64,000 nt of DNA, from NCBI GenBank assembly GCA_029245245.1, contig JAQWPT010000033.1:186001-250000 (forward strand), read 5' to 3'. The notes below the pieces were generated by a model that had not been told where the DNA came from, did no database searches, and worked only from the letters and a program-made list of their open reading frames with translations. The stretch comes from Phycisphaerales bacterium (GTDB lineage: Bacteria > Planctomycetota > Phycisphaerae > Phycisphaerales > SM1A02). A program made the position numbers and the translations under genes. Shown here in pieces: positions 9,042 to 18,117 of this stretch (position 1 is the stretch's first letter; the number at the start of each line of letters is the position of its first letter).

Positions 9042-10178
9042 ATGTCCAGTATTCAGATCGACAGGCTGCTCGATACGGTGATCCGCCAAGGCGCCTCGGA
9101 CCTCCACCTTTCGGTGGGACGCAAGCCGACCCTTCGGCTGCATGGCGGCCTGCGGAACCTGGATACCAAGGTCCTGGATGCTGATGACTGCGTGGCGCTG
9201 ATGAAGTCGATCACGCCGGAACGTGCCCAGCAGGAACTGCAGGAAGAGGGAAGTGCCGACTTCGGATTCGCGTACGGAACAGAAGCCCGATTTCGAGTGG
9301 CGATCTTCCGGCAGCGTGGTGATATCAGCCTCGCCCTGCGGCTGATTCCCAATGATCTGCTGACCTTCGACAAGATCGGACTGCCGCCGATTCTCGGCGA
9401 GCTGATCCGCCGCCCGCGTGGCCTGTTCATCGTGACCGGTCCGACCGGTTCGGGCAAGACCACGACATTGGCCTCGATGGTCAATCACATCAATCTCACC
9501 CTTGATCGCCACATCATCACGGTCGAGGATCCGATCGAGTACTACCACTACCACAAGAAATCGGTCATCAACCAGCGTGAAGTCGGAGTTGATGTCACGA
9601 GTTTCGCCGAGGCGCTTCGGCGTGCCCTGCGTGCGGATCCAGATGTGATCCTCGTGGGCGAAATGCGTGACCTCGAGACCATCGAAGCGGCGATTCGTGC
9701 CGCTGAAACCGGTCACCTCGTGTTTGCCACCCTGCATACCACCGGGGCGTCGGGCACCATCACCCGGATCATCGATGCCTTCCCGACCCAGCAGCAGGCC
9801 CAGGTTCGAGTGCAGCTGTCTACTTCGTTGATCGCGGTACTGTCCCAGGTGCTCCTGGCCAGGGTCGACAAGGTCGGTCGGGTCGCATCCTTCGAGTTCC
9901 TGGTCGTGACTCCGGCCATTTCGAACCTCATCCGTGAGAACAAGACATTCCGGATCGACTCCTCCATCCAGACCGGTCGCAAGTTCGGAATGCAGCTCCT
10001 GGATGACCACCTGTGGTCGCTCTTCCAGAAGGGGATGATTGCGGCCGATGAGATGATCGACAAGAGTCGCGATCCCGGGGAGCTGACCAATCGGGTCCAC
10101 CGATCTGGACAGGTCGTTGGCCGCACCGAGCTGGATTCAGAGGACGCCAAAAAGCCCGCTCCCAAAGAGGAAGAATAA
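9042..10178 (+). CDS. pilT: twitching/retraction ATPase PilT
   Basis: A 378-residue PilT-type ATPase. The compact N-terminal PAS-like domain begins with SDLHLSVGRKPTLRLHG, Walker A GPTGSGKTT is at about residues 133-141, and the Walker B/AIRAAETGHLVFATLHT region is typical of PilT rather than GspE. There is no zinc knuckle. PilT retracts type IV pili, so its presence between two extension-type ATPases suggests the machine can retract and is not a simple secretion pseudopilus. The C-terminal 20 residues are charged (Lys/Glu-rich). A 309-nt gap follows. Confidence 0.93.
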   Translation: MSSIQIDRLLDTVIRQGASDLHLSVGRKPTLRLHGGLRNLDTKVLDADDCVALMKSITPERAQQELQEEGSADFGFAYGTEARFRVAIFRQRGDISLALRLIPNDLLTFDKIGLPPILGELIRRPRGLFIVTGPTGSGKTTTLASMVNHINLTLDRHIITVEDPIEYYHYHKKSVINQREVGVDVTSFAEALRRALRADPDVILVGEMRDLETIEAAIRAAETGHLVFATLHTTGASGTITRIIDAFPTQQQAQVRVQLSTSLIAVLSQVLLARVDKVGRVASFEFLVVTPAISNLIRENKTFRIDSSIQTGRKFGMQLLDDHLWSLFQKGMIAADEMIDKSRDPGELTNRVHRSGQVVGRTELDSEDAKKPAPKEEE

Positions 10179-10487
10179 ATCTTCGAATGTCCATTTCGAG
10201 ATTGATTCAACCTTGATTTCGCCCTCCTAAGAGCATTATTTTGCCACTGGGAGCCGTGTTTGAGCAGTGCATAGGCACATTCATCGCATGAATATCCGCT
10301 TGATTCTGCCGAATGGCAGGCTCATGCCGTTGCATAATCCATGTGTCACATGCGATTATTATGGCCGAAATCCTTGTTATAGGCCCGAAATACCGACATT
10401 ATGTGAATGATGTGCCAAGCACTGGTGGCTTCTCTCTGCGGGACATGTTCCCGATCCTCCACGCTTCCCTTTGGAGCACGTTGACAC
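10179..10487 (+). other. AT-richer intergenic region between pilT and the second ATPase
   Basis: These 309 nt are visibly richer in A and T than their surroundings. They hold two promoter candidates: TTGATT (10213) with TATTTT (10237), spacer 18, and the better pair at 10374-10402. A 40-codon ORF at 10288-10410 encodes four cysteines including CVTC but has no ribosome binding site; I do not call it as a gene. No strong terminator was found after pilT. Confidence 0.5.
10374..10402 (+). promoter_or_regulatory. candidate sigma70 promoter for gspE2-gspK operon
   Basis: TTGTTA (10374-10379) and CATTAT (10397-10402) are 17 nt apart in the AT-rich gap. Start of transcription would be near 10410, about 78 nt before the ATG at 10488. 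It would serve the long overlapping set of genes that ends at 26929. Confidence 0.4.
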
Positions 10488-12299
10488 ATGGCCAAGACGT
10501 CGACCGACAAGTCTCAACGACGAAGCCGATCTCGAGGAGGTCGTGGCGCCAGTGATCCTGTTGCCGCACTCAAGGGTCGTCGGTTTGGTCGCGTGCTGAC
10601 CAAGTTGGGAAAGATCACCAGGGATCAGGTCCACGAGGCCCTCCGGATCCAGCGGGCCCGCCGTGACAAGGATGAGCGAGACCTCATTGGCACCATCCTC
10701 ACCGAGATGGGCTACATCGACGAGTTCGATGTGCTCGAGGCCCTTGCCGGCCAGGCGGGCATGCGATTCATGCGATTGGCGTCCGATGACATCGATTCAT
10801 CCCTCGTCGAGCAGTTGCCGGCTGAAACCGCCAATACCTATCAGATCGTTCCCGTCGAATACGAGGCCGGCACCAAGACGCTCACGATCGCCATGAAGAC
10901 TCCGGACAACTTCCGGGCCGTCGACGACCTTCGCCTGTTGATGGGCTTTGCAGTCACCGCAGTGGTCGCGCCTGAATCCGAGATCGATGAAGTGCTGGAG
11001 TCGCTCTACGGCAAGGGTGATTCGACGATGCTCGACGTGATGTCGCAGCTCTCGGACTCGGATGTCCTGACGGCACTCCAGGGACGAGGGGACTCCGTCG
11101 ACCTCGAGGATCTCGTCTCGGCCACCGAGGACAACAAGGTGGTCCGGCTTCTGAACCTGGTGCTTCTGCAGGCGATCAAGGACAAGGCGAGTGACATCCA
11201 CTTCGAGCCATTCGAGGATGAGTTCAAGATGCGTTATCGCATCGACGGCGTGCTCTACGAGATGGTCCCTCCGCCTCCGCACCTGGCGCTGCCGATCGTC
11301 TCACGCATCAAGGTCATGGCTGATCTCGACATCGCCGAGCGGCGCCTTCCCCAGGATGGCCGCATCGAGTTGACCGTCAACCAGTTCCCGATCGATCTTC
11401 GTGTCTCTGTCCTGCCGACCATGTTCGGCGAGTCCGTCGTAATGCGTGTTCTTGATCGAGGCAACGTGCAGTTGAGCCTCGACAAGGTCGGATTCCGGGA
11501 TGACGAACTCGTGTTGATGCGGGACCTCATTCGCAAACCCAACGGCATCGTGCTTCTGACCGGTCCCACCGGCTGTGGCAAGACGACCACCCTCTACGCA
11601 TCACTCAGTGAACTCAACGAGCCGGACACCAAGATCCTCACCGCGGAAGATCCCGTCGAGTACGACATCGACGGGCTGGTGCAGTGCCAGGTCAATACCG
11701 ACCAGGACCTGACGTTCGCCCGCCTGCTGCGTTCGTTCCTTCGGCAGGATCCCGACGTGATTCTCGTGGGCGAGATCCGCGATCTCGAGACGGCCCAGAT
11801 CGCCGTACAGGCATCGCTGACCGGTCACCTCGTCTTCTCGACCCTGCATACCAACGATGCGCCTTCGACGATCATTCGACTGGTCGATCTCGGAATCGAG
11901 AACTTCCTGCTCACCGCCACGCTGGAGGCGATCATCGCCCAGCGACTCGCGCGTCGGATCTGCCTCAAGTGCAAGGAAGAGTACGTGCCCTCCGAGTCGG
12001 AGCTCATGGAACTGGAACTGCGTCCCGAGGACGTCGTTGGTCGCACCTTCTTCCGTGGCAAGGGCTGCAACGCGTGCAACTCCAGCGGCTACAAGGGCCG
12101 GCTGGCCGTCTTCGAGACGATGCTCATGGATGACATGATCCGTGAAATGATCATGTCGCAGGCGTCCACGTCACTGCTCAGGCAGGAGTCCAGGAAGCGG
12201 GGCATGCGGACCCTGCGGGAATCCGGCCTGCTGTCGATCTACGACGGTCGTACGACCATCGACGAAATTCTCAAGGAAACGATCAGCGAGGAGAACTGA
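10488..12299 (+). CDS. gspE: GspE/PilB-type secretion ATPase 2
   Basis: A second 603-residue motor ATPase. After a basic Ser/Arg-rich leader come MshEN-like repeats (RFGRVLTKLG, LIGTILTEMG), then Walker A GPTGCGKTT at about residue 359, with Cys in place of the usual Ser, and GEIRDLETAQIAVQAS. The zinc knuckle cysteines are at about 492, 495, 527 and 530. It sits directly upstream of gspF, so it is the more likely partner of the pseudopilin operon. It is a clear paralogue of the product encoded at 7217 but diverged at the N-terminus. Keeping two such ATPases suggests different regulation or substrates. Confidence 0.9.
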   Translation: MAKTSTDKSQRRSRSRGGRGASDPVAALKGRRFGRVLTKLGKITRDQVHEALRIQRARRDKDERDLIGTILTEMGYIDEFDVLEALAGQAGMRFMRLASDDIDSSLVEQLPAETANTYQIVPVEYEAGTKTLTIAMKTPDNFRAVDDLRLLMGFAVTAVVAPESEIDEVLESLYGKGDSTMLDVMSQLSDSDVLTALQGRGDSVDLEDLVSATEDNKVVRLLNLVLLQAIKDKASDIHFEPFEDEFKMRYRIDGVLYEMVPPPPHLALPIVSRIKVMADLDIAERRLPQDGRIELTVNQFPIDLRVSVLPTMFGESVVMRVLDRGNVQLSLDKVGFRDDELVLMRDLIRKPNGIVLLTGPTGCGKTTTLYASLSELNEPDTKILTAEDPVEYDIDGLVQCQVNTDQDLTFARLLRSFLRQDPDVILVGEIRDLETAQIAVQASLTGHLVFSTLHTNDAPSTIIRLVDLGIENFLLTATLEAIIAQRLARRICLKCKEEYVPSESELMELELRPEDVVGRTFFRGKGCNACNSSGYKGRLAVFETMLMDDMIREMIMSQASTSLLRQESRKRGMRTLRESGLLSIYDGRTTIDEILKETISEEN

Positions 12300-12322
12300 T
12301 CCACTGGGATCGGGACCACGTC

Positions 12323-13636
12323 ATGCCGACTTATCAGTACGAAGCACTCGATGCCAGCGGAAAGCCCAAGAAGGGTGTGGTCGATGCCAGTTCCAGCGAT
12401 GACGCCATCCAGCAGATTCGAGGGCAGGGCTTCTTCCCGACCTCCGTGCGCGAGCAGAAGGTCAAGGGCGGCGAGGTGGAAGGTGATGGCGGCAAACGCA
12501 AGAAGAAGCGTGCCGGCAAAGCCAAGAAGAAGGGCAAGAAGGGTGACATCAACCTCTCCCTCGACATCTTCCCGATCAAGACGAAGAAGATCACCCAGTT
12601 CACTCGCCAGTTGTCCACCCTCCAGGATGCCGGCCTGCCGCTGCTTCGATCGCTGCAGATTCTCGAGTCGCAGCAGAAGCCCGGGAAGCTCAAGAACATC
12701 CTCGGCGCCATCGTGGAGGACGTCGAGTCCGGGTCCACGCTTTCGGATTCGATGGCCAAGCACCCCAAGGCGTTTGACCGCCTCTACTCGAAGATGGTCA
12801 ACGCTGGTGAAATCGGTGGTGTGATCGACCTGATCCTGCAGCGTCTCGCCAACTTCATGGAGAAGGCTCAGCGGCTCCGTGCAAAGATCAAGGGCGCCAT
12901 GATCTACCCGGTGGTGGTCATCATCATCGCGGTCGTCATCGTCACCGGCATCATGTACTTCGTCATTCCGAAGTTCCAGGACATCTTCAACGACTTCGAG
13001 GTGGAACTCCCCGGCCTGACACTCTGGCTGATCGACGCCAGTGCGTGGGTGGCGGGAACATCCCCCGGACAGAACATTCCCGGGTGGGTGGTGATCGTTG
13101 CATCACCGTTCCTCATCTTCGCCTTCTTCAAGTTGATCAGGAAGACCAACTTCGGCCGCGCATCCCTGGACTGGCTCCTGTTGCGGATCCCGGTACTTGG
13201 CAGCCTTGTCGAAAAGACATCGGTGGCCCGCTTCACACGAACGCTCGGCACGCTCATTTCTGCGGGCGTACCCATTCTCGAAGCCATCAACATCACGCGG
13301 GAGACCTCGGGCAACTGGGTCTTCGAGCGTGCGCTCACCAGGGTCCACGACTCCATCCGCGAGGGCGAGACGTTCGCCGAACCACTGCGCGAGGCGAAGG
13401 TCTGTGATTCGCTGGTGGTCAACATGATCGATGTGGGCGAGGAGACCGGTGACCTTGACGTCATGCTCATGAAGGTGGCCGACAACTACGACGAAGAGGT
13501 CGACGTCGCCGTCCAGGCCCTGCTGAGTCTCCTGGAGCCCATGCTCGTGGTGGTCCTGGGTCTCGTGGTCGGCACCATCGTCCTGGCCCTCTTCCTCCCA
13601 CTGGTTTCCATGATCGAATCGGTCTCCAAGAACTGA
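12323..13636 (+). CDS. gspF: inner-membrane platform protein GspF/PilC
   Basis: A polytopic membrane protein of 437 residues that forms the assembly platform turned by the ATPase. It has the family start (YQYEALDASGKPKKGVVDA) and two GspF domains, each ahead of membrane helices near residues 193-215, 250-275 and 405-430. The second domain shows FTRTLGTLISAGVPILEA and the ML..VGEETG motif. An unusual lysine-rich insert of about 30 residues (positions 46-78) lies between the N-terminal segment and the first domain. It lies 23 nt after the second ATPase gene and 20 nt before the first pseudopilin gene. Confidence 0.92.
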   Translation: MPTYQYEALDASGKPKKGVVDASSSDDAIQQIRGQGFFPTSVREQKVKGGEVEGDGGKRKKKRAGKAKKKGKKGDINLSLDIFPIKTKKITQFTRQLSTLQDAGLPLLRSLQILESQQKPGKLKNILGAIVEDVESGSTLSDSMAKHPKAFDRLYSKMVNAGEIGGVIDLILQRLANFMEKAQRLRAKIKGAMIYPVVVIIIAVVIVTGIMYFVIPKFQDIFNDFEVELPGLTLWLIDASAWVAGTSPGQNIPGWVVIVASPFLIFAFFKLIRKTNFGRASLDWLLLRIPVLGSLVEKTSVARFTRTLGTLISAGVPILEAINITRETSGNWVFERALTRVHDSIREGETFAEPLREAKVCDSLVVNMIDVGEETGDLDVMLMKVADNYDEEVDVAVQALLSLLEPMLVVVLGLVVGTIVLALFLPLVSMIESVSKN

Positions 13637-13656
13637 GGAACCGGAGAATACGTACC

Positions 13657-14934
13657 GTGCCCATGCGACATGCTTCAACACGCCTCCGCTCACCGCGTAC
13701 CACGAACGGGTTCACCCTCGTGGAACTCGTGGTTGTGCTCGGAATCATCGCGCTGCTGGTCTCCGTGCTGGTGATCGCGGTCTCCGGAGCCAGGGAATCC
13801 GCCCGCGTCGTTCAGACCACGGCGACGATGTCCGCGATGTCCCAGGGAATGGTCGCCTTCCGGGAGGATGTCGGGTACCTGCCGCCACTGCTGGATGAAA
13901 GTCGCGGTCTCATGTCGCCGCCGCCCCTGGACGATGGCAATATCTTCGAGCGGATGCAGGGGTATTACTCCATCACCTCGCCGGCCGAGTACCTGCTGGG
14001 GTACGGACACCACGGCATGGATGGGTTCGGGTGGGACTCCGATGACGACGACTTCGCCTACCAGTTCGGACCCGATGCGCTCGATGACTCCAGCAACGAC
14101 GACCCCAACCACATCTATCAGGACGAATCAGATCGGTTCGGCATCCGACATCCCGGCGCCGACGGAGTCTGGACGTCCACCTACGCCACCGCCAACAAGG
14201 GAACCCTGATGGGTCGACGCGAGCGGTTCATCAACGGCAAGGCCAAGGACGACGGCCCGGTGCTCGGTCCCTACATGGCACTGCCGGGCAAGGGCGTCGT
14301 CGGTTCACTGGCCTGGTCGCATGGCGACGAGGACGGCGACGGCGACGAGGACGGGCACGAGGGCGTCGGCGAATGGGATTCGGCCGGTATCGACCCCGTA
14401 TCCGGTCAGCCACGCGTCTACTTTCCGGGAGAAGAGGGCTACGACGAGCATGGCGCGCAGGTGATCTGCGATGCCTGGGGTGGTCCCATCCGGTACTACC
14501 GGTTGAACTACCCGGGCACGCCGGGACGGAGGTACCCCTCCACCCAGGAGCCGTACTCGCCCAGCCTCTCCCAGTTCATCGCTCTTCGTCCCTGGGAGTT
14601 CGAGCCTGGCTCGGCGACGGACTACCTGGTGCCTTCCGGTGGGGAACTCTGGGGTGACTACAACAGCACGCTCGACGCGGACGGCCGACGTGGTGACAGT
14701 TCCACGACCTTCGAACTGCAGTCGGGCGAGTTCGCGTTCATGTCCGGAGGGCCGGATCGCCGCATCAACAACTGGCAGCGGACCGACAGCCCGGGCGTCG
14801 GCGGCAACGACGGCACTCGATTCAAGGACGACTGGCATTTCAACTGGGGCTCGATCCCCGGCAGCAATCCGCAGTACCCCGTGCCCGAGACCGAGGAGGT
14901 CAATCGGGACAACATCGTGGAGGTCGGCTCGTGA
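13657..14934 (+). CDS. gspG: GspG-like pseudopilin 1, extended
   Basis: A class III prepilin-type signal with cleavage expected at Gly18|Phe19 (NGFTLVELVVVLGIIAL), Glu at mature position 5 and a hydrophobic helix. The C-terminal part keeps GspG features: CDAWGGPIRYYRLNYPG and later MSGGPDRR. Between them is an insertion rich in Asp, Gly and Tyr, including a DEDGDGDEDG stretch near residue 225 that could bind calcium. At 425 residues it is about three times the usual GspG length. GspG is the main pseudopilus subunit in type II secretion; here it may be a decorated minor form. Its stop overlaps the next start (GTGA at 14931-14934). Confidence 0.8.
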   Translation: MPMRHASTRLRSPRTTNGFTLVELVVVLGIIALLVSVLVIAVSGARESARVVQTTATMSAMSQGMVAFREDVGYLPPLLDESRGLMSPPPLDDGNIFERMQGYYSITSPAEYLLGYGHHGMDGFGWDSDDDDFAYQFGPDALDDSSNDDPNHIYQDESDRFGIRHPGADGVWTSTYATANKGTLMGRRERFINGKAKDDGPVLGPYMALPGKGVVGSLAWSHGDEDGDGDEDGHEGVGEWDSAGIDPVSGQPRVYFPGEEGYDEHGAQVICDAWGGPIRYYRLNYPGTPGRRYPSTQEPYSPSLSQFIALRPWEFEPGSATDYLVPSGGELWGDYNSTLDADGRRGDSSTTFELQSGEFAFMSGGPDRRINNWQRTDSPGVGGNDGTRFKDDWHFNWGSIPGSNPQYPVPETEEVNRDNIVEVGS

Positions 14935-15803
14935 CGCCCATGCAGAACAATCGACGCGGCTGGACGCTGGTGGAGATGATGGTTGTCATCCTCGTCATCA
15001 GTGTGCTCGTGGCCCTGTCGCTGAGCATCGGCTCCGCGGTGCTCCAGGGATCCGAAGAGCAGCGGACCAAGAACGCCCTGGCGATCCTCGACAGCGCCAT
15101 GCAGGCTCGCATGGAGGAAGAGGTGGGCAGTTCATTCACCTACGGGTACCCGGGTGACCTCGCTCCGCGATACACGGTCGATACGGACGTGGCCGCCCAG
15201 AGTGCCAGCGGGTCGTGCGGCAACTGCAACGGCACCGCGGTCGAAGCGCTTGACTACCGTGAGGGCGGGCTTCCTACCGAGGACGAACTCCAGTGCTTCA
15301 TGTGGGCGCAGCTTGAAGGGTGCGCGACCTTTGACAGCGACGACGACGTCTACGCCGGCGTCAGTGCGGCATGCTTCTGGCACCTGAGCAGCCACCCCGG
15401 CTCCAGGGAGATCATTGCGGGCATGGAATCGAACCTGCTCCAGAAGATGATGTACCGGTTGGGCAACGACGAACAGGAAAATTCAATCATGCCGCGTGAT
15501 GCATGGGGCAACCCGATCATCATCGTGCTGCCAGGTCGAGACTGGGACGATCGTGCGGATGGTGCGGCCTTCGGCAATCCCAAGCGGCAGGACGAGGACC
15601 GGACCATCCGGACCAAGGAAGAGCAGTTGCTCGGGTCCGCGCTCCAGGGCGAGGCCTATTTCGTCTCCGCCGGCCCCGACGGCAAGTTCGGCAACATCCA
15701 CAACGACGGCATGCTCGTCGACGGGTTCACGCCGAATCCAAATGATTCCGACTTCCAGGCCGCCCTGGACAATCTCTACTCCTACGAGGTGCACACGTGG
15801 TGA
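14931..15803 (+). CDS. gspG: GspG-like pseudopilin 2
   Basis: A 290-residue pseudopilin starting at a GTG that overlaps the previous stop; an ATG at 14940 is an alternative. The prepilin site is RRG|WTLVEMMVVILVISVLV, with Trp rather than Phe at position 1 of the mature protein and Glu at position 5. The C-terminus keeps the GspG block DAWGNPI...YFVSAGPDGKFG. A loop with CGNC and two further Cys may form disulfides. It is encoded between the other GspG-like protein and GspH, which supports a pseudopilus role. Confidence 0.8.
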   Translation: MTPMQNNRRGWTLVEMMVVILVISVLVALSLSIGSAVLQGSEEQRTKNALAILDSAMQARMEEEVGSSFTYGYPGDLAPRYTVDTDVAAQSASGSCGNCNGTAVEALDYREGGLPTEDELQCFMWAQLEGCATFDSDDDVYAGVSAACFWHLSSHPGSREIIAGMESNLLQKMMYRLGNDEQENSIMPRDAWGNPIIIVLPGRDWDDRADGAAFGNPKRQDEDRTIRTKEEQLLGSALQGEAYFVSAGPDGKFGNIHNDGMLVDGFTPNPNDSDFQAALDNLYSYEVHTW

Positions 15804-16882
15804 ATCGTCGCCGGCGAGTCATTCCGTTCCACGGCTTCACGCTCATCGAGCTGCTGGCGGTCATCGTGATCGTCAGCATCGTGTCGCTGATCACCCTGGC
15901 CGCTTACCGGTCGCTCGCCAGTGATTCACGCAACGCGGTAGCGGCCAACACTGTCAGCATCGCCCTGGACAATGCGCGGGCGATCGCAATCGAGCAGGGC
16001 AAGCGGACCATGGTCGTCTTCCGGCCCGTTCGAACGGGCTTTGATTCCCAGCAGATCGCGGTGGTCATCGCCACCGAGACGAATGACGTGCATGTCAATC
16101 CCTGGGCCGAGTACGAGTTGAGCTACTACCACAGCCAGGCCGAGGACCAGATGGGCCTGCGATTCGAGCCGGCCAGGGGCATCAAGCCCCGGATGCTGCC
16201 CGAGGGCATGATGGTTGCCGCTCCCGTCTTCACCATCGCCCGCACCGGTGAGGCCGGGTGGAGTGGGGAAGACCAGACGATCGAGCAGGATGCCTGGCTC
16301 TGCCAGTCCAACCTCGGACAGATCAAGGGGCGCGACGATGACGAGTCGCCTGGAGTGGTCCTCGGCATCTTCTTCGAGACCGATGGCTCCATTCGTTCCT
16401 CCTTTACCGACACCGGATCCTCGCTCGCCTTCGTGGACTTCAACGGGGATGGCGCCCAGCGGGTGCTGGACCCCGAGTCTTCGCTGCAGAACCCGTATCG
16501 CGACTGGTGCCTGACCTCGACCTGCCGGCCGCCGGTCAGTGGTTCGATGGTTGGAGGCGTCCCGGAGCCCGGTGTTGACTACGTCACCTCTCTGGGGCTG
16601 ACCGCATTCGATTACCAGGGGCAGGTTCTCGACGAGGGGACGCTCCTGTACTACGGGCAGGATCTCGACGAGAGCGAGCCTTACGTAATGGTGGCTCCAT
16701 TCTTCGCCATCTTCGATTACGAGGAAGCTGCGGACTTCTACGGGGGGCATCAGGCCGACCTCGAAACCGGCTTGTTGCGCTGGAGCGATCCGGGAACCCG
16801 TCTCATTGACATCGATGCGTTCGCCCGAGCCCATGGTCACGTCTACCACTTCAACAGGCATTCAGGAGCCGTATCCAAATGA
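15797..16882 (+). CDS. gspH: GspH-like pseudopilin
   Basis: A 361-residue prepilin-like protein with GFTLIELLAVIVIVSIVSL after a basic leader (cleavage after Gly13). After the helix the sequence ALDNARAIAIEQGKRTMVVF resembles the start of the GspH/FimT fold. The domain is longer than in usual GspH (about 170 residues). Start is GTG, either 15797 or 15800; the latter would give the same GTGA overlap seen upstream. The order G-G-H-I-J-K fits type II secretion clusters. Confidence 0.7.
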   Translation: MVNRRRRVIPFHGFTLIELLAVIVIVSIVSLITLAAYRSLASDSRNAVAANTVSIALDNARAIAIEQGKRTMVVFRPVRTGFDSQQIAVVIATETNDVHVNPWAEYELSYYHSQAEDQMGLRFEPARGIKPRMLPEGMMVAAPVFTIARTGEAGWSGEDQTIEQDAWLCQSNLGQIKGRDDDESPGVVLGIFFETDGSIRSSFTDTGSSLAFVDFNGDGAQRVLDPESSLQNPYRDWCLTSTCRPPVSGSMVGGVPEPGVDYVTSLGLTAFDYQGQVLDEGTLLYYGQDLDESEPYVMVAPFFAIFDYEEAADFYGGHQADLETGLLRWSDPGTRLIDIDAFARAHGHVYHFNRHSGAVSK

Positions 16883-18117
16883 TGCTTTGCCGTCCCATTG
16901 CAAGGTCCGGACCACGGCGAGCATTCTCGCTGGTGGAACTGTTGATGGCGATCTTCATCCTCGGCATCGGCATCATCAGCATCGCGACGCTCTTTCCCGC
17001 CGGAATCGCCCAGCAGCGCAAGGCGATGGATGACCAGGTTGGTCCACTGGTGGCTCGAAACGCGGTCTCGCTGCTGCGGTCGCGCATTCCGCGTGACAGC
17101 TTCGGGCATCTGGAGATCGACTCGCTGAACCCGCCTCCCTGGGACGTCACGCCCGGCGATTTCCCCTGGCTCCGACCGGCTCTGGTCGTGGAAACCTCAA
17201 GCAGCGGACCGACCCTGGGCGCGATCGACATCTTCAACTCCCACGGGTACTACAACCTCTCGGGAGTCCAGACCGTCACCGAGGATACGGGCGATCTCTG
17301 GCTGGCCCCGGCGCTGAGTCGGTACGACGGTATCCCGTATGCCGGGCACCAGAATAATTCCGCTCCGCCCCTGGTGATCATCGAGCAGGATGAGCGTCAG
17401 TATCCCAAGTACGACGATTCGGGGCGGGCACCCCGGTACTACTGGGACTGCATGTTCCGACGTGCCGGCGACAAGGTCTTCGCGGCGATCTTCGTGTACC
17501 GGGTGCAGCCGATGCAGGGTGGGCAACCGCCGTGGGCCGTTCAGGCCGACGGGGGCAGGCTGCAGATTCCCTGGATGCTCGACCTGGAGAACGGTGCAAA
17601 CGACTACCAGCCCTGGCGTGTCGGCCAGGGATCCGGGTTCCCCGAGGATCGCAACGAGTGGATCCTGCCCAATGCCGATGCCGGCGATGCCTACAGCCCC
17701 ATGTCCAACGACGATTGTTGGCAGTGCCCAGGGCAGTGGCTGGTGGACCAGAACGGCCAGATCAATCGAATCTCCATCGGTCGAACCCGGCGTGACGATC
17801 CCACGACCCACGTGGAACTCGAGTACCCCGTATCTCCGCTGGCCGAGGATTCCGTCCATATTCCCGATGAGAGTTCGATGGACTTTGGCTACAACCCCGA
17901 GCACCGCGTCCCGAGAACCGGCAGCCTGATCCTGCCGGCGGGAGCCCGCAATGACGGCCAGTTCCAGTATTCCGCCGGCATGGTTGTTCCGGCAGCCGGA
18001 AGCGTGGTGGGCGGCCCGGTCGTTTCCCGTCTCTGGTACATGCCCTCGGGCGTCGTCAATGACAATGGCGACGAGTGGGGCTTTACTCCCATCTACATCC
18101 TCGTGGAGGAACTCTGA
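16879..18117 (+). CDS. gspI: GspI/PilV-like minor pseudopilin
   Basis: A 412-residue prepilin-like protein. Leader RRA|FSLVELLMAIFILGIGIISIATLFPAG has Ala instead of Gly before the cleavage site and the Ile/Gly-rich helix seen in PilV/GspI proteins. The remainder is a large extracytoplasmic region rich in Trp, Tyr, Pro and Asp without a domain I recognise. It overlaps gspH by ATGA (16879-16882) and the next gene by one base of TGATG. Position in the gene order, more than similarity, supports the GspI label. Confidence 0.65.
   Translation: MMLCRPIARSGPRRAFSLVELLMAIFILGIGIISIATLFPAGIAQQRKAMDDQVGPLVARNAVSLLRSRIPRDSFGHLEIDSLNPPPWDVTPGDFPWLRPALVVETSSSGPTLGAIDIFNSHGYYNLSGVQTVTEDTGDLWLAPALSRYDGIPYAGHQNNSAPPLVIIEQDERQYPKYDDSGRAPRYYWDCMFRRAGDKVFAAIFVYRVQPMQGGQPPWAVQADGGRLQIPWMLDLENGANDYQPWRVGQGSGFPEDRNEWILPNADAGDAYSPMSNDDCWQCPGQWLVDQNGQINRISIGRTRRDDPTTHVELEYPVSPLAEDSVHIPDESSMDFGYNPEHRVPRTGSLILPAGARNDGQFQYSAGMVVPAAGSVVGGPVVSRLWYMPSGVVNDNGDEWGFTPIYILVEEL

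Noticed and set aside
10313-10555. 80-codon ORF overlapping the start of the second ATPase
   Set aside because: It overlaps the N-terminus of the ATPase in another frame and lacks a ribosome binding site.
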